From an uncultured Oscillospiraceae bacterium (lineage in GTDB: Bacteria; Bacillota; Clostridia; Oscillospirales; Acutalibacteraceae): a stretch of DNA of 64,000 nt. Below, piece by piece: positions 48,518 through 57,633 of this stretch. Below the pieces are notes generated by a model, which worked only from the letters and a program-made list of their open reading frames with translations, did no database searches and was not told where the DNA came from. The stretch spans positions 62,001 through 126,000 of the forward strand of contig CABUFC010000004.1 of the NCBI GenBank assembly GCA_902490735.1. The letters run 5' to 3'. The position numbers and the translations under genes are program-made. Every line of letters begins with the position of its first letter. The first letter of the stretch is position 1.

Positions 48518-51500
48518 TTAGTTAAGCTCGATATTTGCCCAGCCGGCCAAATATTTTGCCAAATGCGACGCGTCTTTATCGTCAATTTTGTCGTCGCCGT
48601 TGCAGTCAAGCGCATCCTCGTTGAAGCTTACGCTCCAGCCGGCAAGATGTTTTCTTAATGTAGAAACATCCTTGTCGTCAACAAATCCGTCGTCGTTAAT
48701 GTCGCCCGGTAAATATCCGGCTTCTGTGATTACTTCGAGTATGGTTTGCGCATACATACGAACGGTAAAATCGTTGCCGTGGTTGCAGTTTGTATTCAAA
48801 TAGTCGACCGCTTCTTTGGATTTTAATATCTCGTTAAACAAACTTGTTGTGTGCGATACAACAGTTCCTGAAACTTCAGCCGCTATTTCATCAAGCGCCT
48901 CTTCGTAAGAAAGATATCTGGCAACGTTGAATTTCGGAACAATGGGGTTCGGAAGGAAAGGCGCTACCATTATAAACTCCGCTTCGGAATTAATTGTGCG
49001 GACTTTTTCGATTATGCCTGAAATATTTGATTTATAGCTTTCTTTGGTAACGCTGCCGGAGCCGTCGTTAACGCCGAAGCCTATAAACATAAGGTCGCAT
49101 TCGTTACCTACAAGAGAAAGTCTCTTTAACACGTTGGTGTTGCCCCACGAAGCGCTTGTGCCGCTTAGGGCTATGTTTTTAACGTTTATTTCAGCGTCGG
49201 GATAGCGAGCGGCAAGCTCGGATATCACCATGTCCGCCCAAGTAGGAGAATACGGTTTTACGCCTATAACATAATTATTGTATTCGCCTTGTGTGTTGGC
49301 GGAGGTATAAATCCGGTTGTTGTTAAGGCCGCTTGCCGACCAGCCGCAGGTAATGGAGTCGCCCAAAAATACCACGTTTAGTTTTTCGCCGTTTTTAAGT
49401 TTTGTAAGAGCTTTTTCTATAGAAGACGCCATGCTCTTTTGGCTAAAGCCTTTATAGCCGTCGCTAAAGACAGAGTTGTGTTTATACGTTACCGACAAAG
49501 CGTATTTCGGGAAATCGGTATCTGATATAAACGAAAGCGTGGTGTTGCCTTCGATTAAAAATGCATTGTCATAAGCGGAGCCGGAGGATTCGTGCGTTAA
49601 GCCTTTATCGTAAACGGGAATAGCGCCTGTAGGAATTATTTTTAACAGGCCGTCTTCGGTAACCTCGTAATCTATTCCTTCTACAAAGTTTTTATCAAGG
49701 CTGTAAGAACGCACCGAAACTATTTCGCTTATAGGATATAAAAGCTTTGCCGTTTCGCGGCCGGTGTAGAAAAGCACAGCCTCGTGGTAAACCGTGTCGC
49801 CGTCGTCAACGTCTTTTAAGTAAACTTCCCTATTGTATTTTGTAAGGTCGACGCCGTCCGCCGTGGTGCCTGCGTTATGACTGCCGGCGTCAAGATCTGT
49901 CTCGATTTTTATTGTGGTTTCGCCTTCTATGTCGGCGTAATAATATCCGTCTTCGTTTTTAGAAAGCTTTGTGCCGTTTGCGTAAACGTCAACGTTTTCG
50001 GCAGAAGTTACAACCTTAAAGCCGTACTGCGTACCTATTTCGGCGGGTGAATTGATATCGCCCGTTTTTGTTTCTACGCGCACTTTATCGCTCATGTCAA
50101 AATTAACTTTTTGACCGTCTATCTTTCTTATTACAAGTTCGTCCAAATACATATATCCGCTCGGGTCCTTAGAATTATAAAAGATGTTAAGCATAAGCTT
50201 TGTTTCGCTTCTGTTAATAAAACTAAAGCTCGCTTTTTGCCACTCGCAAGAGGGCACGGTGTATAAATCGCTGGTATATAAATCGTTCGCCGTAGCAACC
50301 GTCGTGTGGCCGCTTACTCCTAAGCAAACAGCCGGCACGGTAGTGCCCGTATTATCTACAACCGCGTAGTTAAAGCTTATGGCATACGCGGCGCCGGGCT
50401 CGGCGTCAAATTCGTAATATAGCCCTCCGTAATTGCGGTGCTGAATTTTTAACATTCTGTCGCCGTCGGTGGGAAGAATGGTTTTACCGCCGTGATTTGC
50501 CGAAACAGCGCCGTAAATAGTATGCCATGTGTACTGCGCAACATACCATTTATCGTTGTCAAGTTCCGTACCCTTAACAAGCAGTTCGCCGTCGGCTACG
50601 TTTTCAAAAGAACAGTCGTCTACAAGATTCTTTTCTTTAGCGTAAAATCTCGCTTCGAGATCGGTATATGTTTCGGGATAATACTTAACGCTGAATTCTT
50701 TCTCGGTTGAATACGGGGTTTCCGCTCCGCGCTCAAACCAGCCCAAAAACTCGGCGTTATCATAATTGTGAGCTTTGTAATTTAAAGTGGCGCCGGGAAT
50801 AAGCACGTTGCCCTCAATAGTTACGCTCGCGCTGCCGCCGTTAGTGTCTTTTCCGGTTGTAACGCAGGTAACGTCAACGGTTGCCGCCGGTACTAAGGTT
50901 AAATCGTCAAAATACGCTTCTCCGGAAACAAGCATCGGTAACGCCACCCTTTCATAATTACCGGAATTAAAGGAGAACGAAGCCCTCGTCCAGCTGCCGG
51001 TTACGCCGTTTGCGCCTACGTTATCGGAAACGCAGGTTGTGGTGATTTTTGCCTGCGCCGGATAAGTGCTGTAAGCGTCACCTGTAAACTGGAAGGTGCC
51101 GCCCTCGGTTTCGATTAAATTAAAGTTGTTGTAAATTGCGCAAATCTCAGCGTCGTTTTCAAGTCCGTATACCGAAATATTGTTTCCGACCGCCAGAGTT
51201 TCCTGATAATAGTAATATGAATAGATGTAATCGGTTTCGGGCTCAACGTTTATTACTTTGTAAAGACCATGGTTGGAAGGTCTGTTAATATAAAGGGATT
51301 TTTCACCGCGATTGGCCTTAGCAGTGCTTACCGTAGCCTTGCCGTAAAAAGTTTTAGTAAAGCCGTCTGTAGTTATAGCAACATAAGAAATTTTATCTGT
51401 CCATCCTTCGGTTTTGCCGTTATAATAGGGTCCGCCCGCCGGATTTATAGAAGTATCCGCATTATAGTTTTCCCACGTGCCGTCCTCTAAAAGGTTTTTA

Positions 51501-52498
51501 GAGTATGAAGTAAATTTTGCCTGCAGTTTTTTGTATGTATCCGCGTGGAACGTAGCCGTATAATTTAATTCGCGGGACAGCGGCTCGTCGCCGTCAGGTA
51601 AAAACCAGCCTTCAAAAACCGCAATATCCGGATTTACCGTGGCGGTGTATCTTATTTCGTCGCCCTCTACCATGGGTATGTGGTCAGCTTCGGCTACGGC
51701 AGTGCCGCAGAAGCCGCCTTTGCCGGTTATTACAACGTCGCACGAGGCTTTTAAAACCTCTTTTAAAGATACGTCGTCTATATACATCGAACTTGTCGAC
51801 GCAAAAGGCAGAAGAACCTTGTCGTTTTCGCCTGAATTAAAGGTCATCGAAACAAAGGTCCATTCCTCTGTTTTGCCGTTGTTTTTAAGAGCTTTAGTGG
51901 TTTCGGTAGCGTTAATTACGGTTTGTTTATAATAGGTTTCATCGGAATTTGCGCCGCCGTTTGTGCCGCCCTCTGTAGCAAAGGGAAAGGCGTTCGCTTT
52001 GTTGGATGTAGGCGTTAAGGCAACCTTTGTTGCCGCCTTTTGAAGTCCGATTATTTCTAAAGAGCGATTATCAAGTTTGCCTATTCCAAGGGAGCTTTGA
52101 TAATAATAGTATGAGAAAGAATAGTCTGTATTTCGGCTTACGTTTACCGCTTTATAAAGTGCCTGCCATGAAAGCGAGTAGTAAAGCGATTTTGCGCCCG
52201 TGTGGGACTTGTCTTCGGAGATTACGCCTGTAGCATAGTCTGAACCCGTCCACCCTGCGGCCGATATGTTTTTAAACGAAATACGGCCTAAAGTAGAATA
52301 GTCGCTGTAATAAATTAATTTACCGATAAGCGCCTCGCTGTGGCCGTTTTTGTTGCTGGGGCCGGAAAGACCGGTTTCGTAATCTTCAAAGCCTCCGTCT
52401 AAAACGAGATTGGCATTTTCTCCTAAAACCGGAAGGCTATTAAACAAGAATGTGCCTATTAGCATAAATGATAATAAAACAGCTATTAATTTTTTCAT
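48518..52498 (-). CDS. Secreted dockerin protein with three CBM-like modules and an SGNH/GDSL esterase domain
   Basis: The product (about 1326 aa) has a signal peptide (MKKLIAVLLSFMLIGTFLFN). Three repeats follow, each with a CBM4/9-like jelly roll (N-L-x-x-D-G-x-x-E/F-E starts at about 30, 335 and 620), separated by InlB-like Y-x-F-x-G-W repeats. An SGNH hydrolase domain (about 1030-1255) has VVFLGDSITCGWS (Ser in GDS), GFGVNDGSG and a late NHGNDF with the likely catalytic His. A type I dockerin (about 1260-1326) has two calcium loops, DINDDGFVDDKD and DCNGDDKIDDKD. It probably deacetylates polysaccharide while docked on a cohesin scaffold. I chose ATG 52498, just after AGGTGAG. Confidence 0.9.
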   Translation of the reverse strand: MKKLIAVLLSFMLIGTFLFNSLPVLGENANLVLDGGFEDYETGLSGPSNKNGHSEALIGKLIYYSDYSTLGRISFKNISAAGWTGSDYATGVISEDKSHTGAKSLYYSLSWQALYKAVNVSRNTDYSFSYYYYQSSLGIGKLDNRSLEIIGLQKAATKVALTPTSNKANAFPFATEGGTNGGANSDETYYKQTVINATETTKALKNNGKTEEWTFVSMTFNSGENDKVLLPFASTSSMYIDDVSLKEVLKASCDVVITGKGGFCGTAVAEADHIPMVEGDEIRYTATVNPDIAVFEGWFLPDGDEPLSRELNYTATFHADTYKKLQAKFTSYSKNLLEDGTWENYNADTSINPAGGPYYNGKTEGWTDKISYVAITTDGFTKTFYGKATVSTAKANRGEKSLYINRPSNHGLYKVINVEPETDYIYSYYYYQETLAVGNNISVYGLENDAEICAIYNNFNLIETEGGTFQFTGDAYSTYPAQAKITTTCVSDNVGANGVTGSWTRASFSFNSGNYERVALPMLVSGEAYFDDLTLVPAATVDVTCVTTGKDTNGGSASVTIEGNVLIPGATLNYKAHNYDNAEFLGWFERGAETPYSTEKEFSVKYYPETYTDLEARFYAKEKNLVDDCSFENVADGELLVKGTELDNDKWYVAQYTWHTIYGAVSANHGGKTILPTDGDRMLKIQHRNYGGLYYEFDAEPGAAYAISFNYAVVDNTGTTVPAVCLGVSGHTTVATANDLYTSDLYTVPSCEWQKASFSFINRSETKLMLNIFYNSKDPSGYMYLDELVIRKIDGQKVNFDMSDKVRVETKTGDINSPAEIGTQYGFKVVTSAENVDVYANGTKLSKNEDGYYYADIEGETTIKIETDLDAGSHNAGTTADGVDLTKYNREVYLKDVDDGDTVYHEAVLFYTGRETAKLLYPISEIVSVRSYSLDKNFVEGIDYEVTEDGLLKIIPTGAIPVYDKGLTHESSGSAYDNAFLIEGNTTLSFISDTDFPKYALSVTYKHNSVFSDGYKGFSQKSMASSIEKALTKLKNGEKLNVVFLGDSITCGWSASGLNNNRIYTSANTQGEYNNYVIGVKPYSPTWADMVISELAARYPDAEINVKNIALSGTSASWGNTNVLKRLSLVGNECDLMFIGFGVNDGSGSVTKESYKSNISGIIEKVRTINSEAEFIMVAPFLPNPIVPKFNVARYLSYEEALDEIAAEVSGTVVSHTTSLFNEILKSKEAVDYLNTNCNHGNDFTVRMYAQTILEVITEAGYLPGDINDDGFVDDKDVSTLRKHLAGWSVSFNEDALDCNGDDKIDDKDASHLAKYLAGWANIELN

Positions 52499-52532
52499 CT
52501 TTCTCACCTACTAAATATATTGTACTAAAATG

Positions 52533-52561
52533 ATTATACTCTATTAAAATTATAATTGCAA
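52533..52561 (-). promoter_or_regulatory. Promoter of the dockerin-protein gene
   Basis: Minus strand: TTGCAA (52556-52561), 17 bases, TATAAT (complement of 52533-52538). Confidence 0.75.
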
Positions 52562-52585
52562 CAAGCAATTTGTACTAATTCAACA

Positions 52586-52613
52586 AAAAAGCGGAGCCGA
52601 AGCTCCGCTTTTT
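52586..52613 (-). terminator. Terminator of gdhA
   Basis: GCGGAGC and GCTCCGC pair around CGA, flanked by A and T runs (minus strand CTTTTTTG follows). It directly follows the gdhA stop. Confidence 0.9.
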
Positions 52614-52622
52614 GTAATTTTA

Positions 52623-53981
<1,359 letters not shown>

Positions 53982-54003
53982 TTATAAGTTAAATTACCCT
54001 AAT

Positions 54004-54032
54004 ATTTTATCACACCGTTTTTTTGTATACAA
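54004..54032 (-). promoter_or_regulatory. Promoter of gdhA
   Basis: Minus strand: TTGTAT (complement of 54027-54032), 17 bases, TAAAAT (complement of 54004-54009). Confidence 0.65.
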
Positions 54033-54132
54033 CAATTTTTTAAAATTTTATATATAATCATAATTTCAGTTTTTGAAGCCGCCGCTATTTTTGCAAATTG
54101 CACAAATTTTTTCAAACGCAAAAAGCAGTGGC

Positions 54133-54161
54133 TTGTCTTTTGCCGGTTCTTTTGTTATAAT
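54133..54161 (+). promoter_or_regulatory. Promoter of the LMW phosphatase-rimI-tsaD operon
   Basis: TTGTCT (54133-54138), 17 bases, TATAAT (54156-54161). Confidence 0.8.
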
Positions 54162-54187
54162 ATTAGCGAAATTTGCGGAGGGATACT

Positions 54188-54586
54188 ATGTATATACTTT
54201 GCGTATGTTCGGGCAATACCTGCCGCAGTCCCATGGCGGCGGCACTTGTAAAAAAATATGTGCCGGGCGCAAAGGTTGACTGCGCCGGGCTTTTCGTTAC
54301 TGAAAAAAACGTATCAAAAAACGCCGTTTTAGCTATTAAAGAAGAAGGGATGGATATTTCTTCTTACGTGCCGAAAAATCTCTCGGCAGAGCTTTTGGCT
54401 CGTACAGACATTATTCTTGTGATGAGTGCCGAGCACGAGGCGATTTTAAAAAGAATGACCGACAAAAAAATAATCAATTTAAACTGCCCCGACCCCTTTA
54501 TGGGCGATATTGAAATTTACAAACGTACGCGCGACTATTTAAAGAATCGTATTTTAAAACTAAAGGCGGATGGCTGTTTTGATTAA
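54188..54586 (+). CDS. Low-molecular-weight protein tyrosine/arginine phosphatase
   Basis: The 132-residue product has its phosphate-binding loop at the very start: CSGNTCRS (Cys7 nucleophile to Arg13, the C-x5-R motif). The general-acid loop is CPDPF near residue 103. Thr at position five of the loop (C-x-G-N-T-C-R) is the residue that in YwlE-type enzymes favours phospho-arginine, so protein arginine phosphatase is plausible. GGAGGG precedes ATG 54188. It overlaps rimI by 17 bases. Confidence 0.88.
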   Translation: MYILCVCSGNTCRSPMAAALVKKYVPGAKVDCAGLFVTEKNVSKNAVLAIKEEGMDISSYVPKNLSAELLARTDIILVMSAEHEAILKRMTDKKIINLNCPDPFMGDIEIYKRTRDYLKNRILKLKADGCFD

Positions 54587-55007
54587 GGTTTACAAAGACG
54601 CCGCAATTATTGCAGAAACTCTTCACGAAATTGAAAAGGCCTGCTTTTCACGGCCAACAAGCACAAACGGTTTTTTACAAAGTATTGATACCGATTATTA
54701 TCTGTATTTTAAAGACGGTTGCGCCGCAGGGTTTTTATCATTTAAAAAAGCGGCGGACGAAGGGTACATTCAAAACCTTGCTGTATTGCCTGAATACAGA
54801 AAAAAAGGAATTGCTTTTTCACTTTTAAAAAAGCTTTTAGAGTCTTCAAAAAATTTAAAGTTCATAACTTTAGAAGTGCGTCAAAGCAATACGAGCGCAA
54901 TAAATTTATACAAAAAGCTCGGGTTTTCTACCGTGGGCGTGCGTAAAAATTTTTACCGAAGCCCCACTGAAAATGCCGACATTATGACTTACTATATTGG
55001 AGAATGA
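54570..55007 (+). CDS. rimI: GNAT acetyltransferase, RimI-type (ribosomal S18 alanine acetyltransferase)
   Basis: The 145-residue GNAT-fold protein has the acetyl-CoA-binding IQNLAVLPEYRKKGIAFSLL (R-x-x-G-x-A/G) and LEVRQSNTSAINLYKKLGFS, typical of RimI. It lies directly upstream of tsaD, the common RimI neighbour. RimI acetylates the N-terminal alanine of ribosomal protein S18; the substrate here is inferred from context. It overlaps the preceding gene. Confidence 0.88.
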   Translation: MAVLIKVYKDAAIIAETLHEIEKACFSRPTSTNGFLQSIDTDYYLYFKDGCAAGFLSFKKAADEGYIQNLAVLPEYRKKGIAFSLLKKLLESSKNLKFITLEVRQSNTSAINLYKKLGFSTVGVRKNFYRSPTENADIMTYYIGE

Positions 55008-55008
55008 T

Positions 55009-56001
55009 ATGCTGATTTTAAGTGTGGAATCCAGCTGTGACGAAACTGCCGTAGCTGTAACGTGCGGCCGTAAGGTTCTTTCAAACGAAATTGCTTCTTC
55101 TTTAGAAGAACAGCGCCTTTACGGAGGCGTTGTTCCGGAAATAGCTTCAAGGCGGCACCTTGAAAACATTTCGGCGCTTGCAAAAATTGCGATTGAAAAC
55201 GCACATATCGACGTTACTCAAATTGATGCGGTTGCGGTTACTAACAGGCCGGGGCTTATAGGCGCGCTTCTTGTTGGCGTAAACTTTGCAAAAGGCCTTT
55301 CTGCGGCGCTTAAAAAACCGCTTATTCCGGTAAACCACCTTCGCGGGCACATTGCCGCAAACTACATAACTCACGAAGATTTAAAACCGCCGTTTTTGTG
55401 CCTTTTAGCGTCGGGCGGCAACACGGTAATAGCAAAGGTCAACGATTACAACGATTTAACCATTATTGGTCAAACAAGGGACGATGCCGCAGGCGAATGC
55501 TTTGACAAGGCCGCAAGAGTAATGGGACTGCCTTACCCCGGCGGAGTTGAGCTTGATAAAATCGCGAAATTACCAAATTTTGACATTTATCCCCTTCCTA
55601 CTCCAAAAATTGACCAAAACCCCTGCGATTTTTCATTTTCCGGCCTAAAAACTGCCGTTATAAATCTTGTAAACAAAAGCAAAATGCAAAAAACCGAAAT
55701 TGACGTTCCGGTGCTTGCGGCGACGCTTCGCAAAAAGGTTTGCGACATATTGATTTCCAAAACACTGCTTGCAAGCGAGCAAACGGGCTTAAAAAAAATC
55801 GTAATAGCCGGCGGCGTTGCCGCAAACAGCGAGCTAAGAGAGCGTTTTTTAAACCTAAAAAACGAGGATTACCAAATTTATTTGCCTGATATAAAATACT
55901 GCGGCGATAATGCCGCAATGATCGGCGTTGCCGCATATTATGAAAGCGCTCGTGCAGACATGACCCTAAACGCCTATGCCACCGCAGGCATTGACGAATA
56001 G
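55009..56001 (+). CDS. tsaD: tRNA N6-adenosine threonylcarbamoyltransferase TsaD
   Basis: The 330-residue ASKHA-fold protein has LSVESSCDETAVAV, GGVVPEIASRRHLENI, the metal-binding NHLRGHIAANY, LLASGGNTVI, and CGDNAAMIGVAAY. TsaD transfers the threonylcarbamoyl group to A37 of ANN-decoding tRNAs with TsaB and TsaE, which are not in this window. ATG 55009 is six bases after TTGGAG, at the end of rimI. A terminator follows. Confidence 0.97.
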   Translation: MLILSVESSCDETAVAVTCGRKVLSNEIASSLEEQRLYGGVVPEIASRRHLENISALAKIAIENAHIDVTQIDAVAVTNRPGLIGALLVGVNFAKGLSAALKKPLIPVNHLRGHIAANYITHEDLKPPFLCLLASGGNTVIAKVNDYNDLTIIGQTRDDAAGECFDKAARVMGLPYPGGVELDKIAKLPNFDIYPLPTPKIDQNPCDFSFSGLKTAVINLVNKSKMQKTEIDVPVLAATLRKKVCDILISKTLLASEQTGLKKIVIAGGVAANSELRERFLNLKNEDYQIYLPDIKYCGDNAAMIGVAAYYESARADMTLNAYATAGIDE

Positions 56002-56005
56002 CTTT

Positions 56006-56047
56006 AATACCAAGAGTATATTTTTATACTTTTGGTATTATTTTTTC
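56006..56047 (+). terminator. Terminator after tsaD
   Basis: AATACCAAGAGTATA (56006-56020) pairs with TATACTTTTGGTATT, followed by ATTTTTT. Confidence 0.88.
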
Positions 56048-56138
56048 GCCTTTTTAAAAAATACTAATATTTTACAATAAAAATTTCTATTTTTTTGTAG
56101 ATTTTTTAACAAACATATGTTAGAATATAAAAGGTTTA

Positions 56139-56158
56139 AAAGCGCCGGCCGGCGCTTT
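56139..56158. repeat. Perfect 20-bp palindrome in the hydrogenase-operon leader
   Basis: AAAGCGCCGG abuts its complement CCGGCGCTTT, 32 bases before the start of the first hydrogenase-operon gene; TATTTTTTT follows after five bases. It could be an operator, or a hairpin acting as a leader terminator. I see no clear promoter just upstream. Confidence 0.6.
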
Positions 56159-56189
56159 GCACTATTTTTTTCCCCTAAGGAGGATTTTT

Positions 56190-56684
56190 ATGGCAAAAAT
56201 CAGCGCTATACCTTTTAACGGCACAAAAGAGCAGGAGGCCGCTTTAAAAAAGGTAATAGAAGAAGAAAAAGGCGGAAAGGGCGCCATTATTCCGGTGCTG
56301 CAAAGAGCGCAGGACATTTACGGATATCTGCCTATTGAAGTTCAGCAGATGGTTGCGGACGGTCTTAACGTCCCGCTTGCGGAAGTTTACGGCGTTGCGA
56401 CCTTTTATTCCTTCTTTTCTTTAAATCCTAAAGGTAAATACAAAATTTCGGTATGCCTTGGCACAGCCTGCTATGTTAAAGGTTCCGGCAGTATTCATGA
56501 CAAGCTTTTAGAAAAGCTCGGCATTGACGACGGCGGCTGCACGCCTGACGGTAAGTTCTCGGTTGAGGCCTGCCGCTGCATAGGCGCATGCGGACTTGCT
56601 CCGGTAATGACGATTAACGATGATGTTTACGGCAGACTTACCGTTGACGACATTGACGGAATTTTAGCCAAGTACAAAGATTAA
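56190..56684 (+). CDS. hydC: NuoE-like [2Fe-2S] subunit of NADH-linked [FeFe] hydrogenase
   Basis: The 164-residue thioredoxin-like ferredoxin has a helical N-terminus (GAIIPVLQRAQDIYGYLPIE), the NuoE motif EVYGVATFYSFFSLNPKGKY, and four cluster Cys in CLGTACYVKG and CRCIGACGLAP (C-x4-C, then C-x3-C). In this complex it carries electrons next to the flavin subunit. AAGGAGG precedes ATG 56190. It is the first gene of a five-gene hydrogenase operon and overlaps the next start (TAATG). Confidence 0.93.
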   Translation: MAKISAIPFNGTKEQEAALKKVIEEEKGGKGAIIPVLQRAQDIYGYLPIEVQQMVADGLNVPLAEVYGVATFYSFFSLNPKGKYKISVCLGTACYVKGSGSIHDKLLEKLGIDDGGCTPDGKFSVEACRCIGACGLAPVMTINDDVYGRLTVDDIDGILAKYKD

Positions 56685-57241
56685 TGCTTCCCGAGATATC
56701 CCTTAATATTTTAGATGTTGCGGAAAATTCGGTTAAGGCAAAGGCCAAAAATATTTGCATTAAAGTTTCTTGCGACATGCCGGCAGACAGTCTTGTAGTT
56801 GTAATTAAAGATGACGGCTGCGGAATGAGTGAAGAAGAACTAAAGCGCGTGTGCGATCCGTTTTTTACTTCTCGTACAACCCGCAGAATAGGGCTTGGCG
56901 TTCCGTTTTTTAAACAGTCTGCGGAAAGTTCGGGCGGAAGCTTTAAAATTGAAAGTAAGAAGGGCCGCGGTACTAAGGTAACGGCCACCTATGTGCTTTC
57001 GTCTATCGACCGTATGCCCATGGGCGACCTTCCGGCAACCGTGCACCAGCTTATTACCCAACATCAGGACTGCAACATTTTGTTTGAATATTTGCTTAAC
57101 GGCGAAGGGTTTTCGCTGTCAACCGATGATCTTCGTGAAATCCTTGGCGACGCAGATCTTTCAGAGCCGGAAATAAGCAAATATGTTAAGGATTTTTTGT
57201 CGGAAAATTATGTCGAAACTAATAAAGACAACAAAATTTAA
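56684..57241 (+). CDS. Histidine-kinase-like ATPase domain protein of the hydrogenase operon
   Basis: The 185-residue product has a GHKL ATP-binding domain (about 1-105) with the N-box ILDVAENSVKAKAK, the G1 box DDGCGM and GLGVPFFKQ. It lacks a sensor, HisKA helix or phospho-acceptor His, so it is not a normal kinase. A small second domain (about 120-185) is unrecognised. Similar stand-alone ATPases are known between the NuoE- and NuoF-like genes of clostridial NADH-linked hydrogenases; the role is unknown. It starts within the stop of the preceding gene. Confidence 0.85.
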   Translation: MLPEISLNILDVAENSVKAKAKNICIKVSCDMPADSLVVVIKDDGCGMSEEELKRVCDPFFTSRTTRRIGLGVPFFKQSAESSGGSFKIESKKGRGTKVTATYVLSSIDRMPMGDLPATVHQLITQHQDCNILFEYLLNGEGFSLSTDDLREILGDADLSEPEISKYVKDFLSENYVETNKDNKI

Positions 57242-57262
57242 CTTCATACAGGAGGAAAAACC

Positions 57263-57622
57263 ATGAAATCGCTCGAAGAATTAAAAGCCATTCGCGACAG
57301 AATGCAAGGTGCTGTCGGCGTTAGAAAAGAGGACGACAATAACACACGTGTAGTAGTCGGTATGGCAACCTGCGGTATTGCGGCAGGAGCTCGTCCGGTA
57401 CTTAACACTTTATCAGAGCTTGTTGAAAAGAAAGGCCTTAAAAATGTTACCGTTACACAAACCGGTTGTATAGGGCTTTGTATGTACGAACCCATTGTTG
57501 AGGTTTATGCTCCCGGCAAAGAAAAGGTTACCTACGTTAAGGTTGACCCCGAAAAAGCCGCGGAAATAGTTGAACGCCATTTGGCGGGCGGCACTGTAGT
57601 AGAAAAATACACAATTAAGTAG
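57263..57622 (+). CDS. Thioredoxin-like [2Fe-2S] ferredoxin subunit (HndB-like)
   Basis: The 119-residue product has VVVGMATCGIAAGARPVLNT and TGCIGLCMYEPIV, giving the Cys ligands of a thioredoxin-fold [2Fe-2S] ferredoxin as in HndB-type subunits. It is likely an electron-transfer subunit of the hydrogenase encoded around it. CAGGAGG lies six bases before ATG 57263, and hydB follows at 11 bases. Confidence 0.9.
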   Translation: MKSLEELKAIRDRMQGAVGVRKEDDNNTRVVVGMATCGIAAGARPVLNTLSELVEKKGLKNVTVTQTGCIGLCMYEPIVEVYAPGKEKVTYVKVDPEKAAEIVERHLAGGTVVEKYTIK

Positions 57623-57633
57623 GGGGAAAAAGA

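Noticed and set aside
48518..52498. Full cellulosome locus
   Set aside because: There is a dockerin but no cohesin or scaffoldin gene in the window, so only docking potential is claimed.
56110..56130. Rex (redox) operator before the hydrogenase operon
   Set aside because: TAACA-N6-TGTTA is present, but the half-sites are in the opposite order from the Rex consensus TTGTTAAN4TTAACAA.
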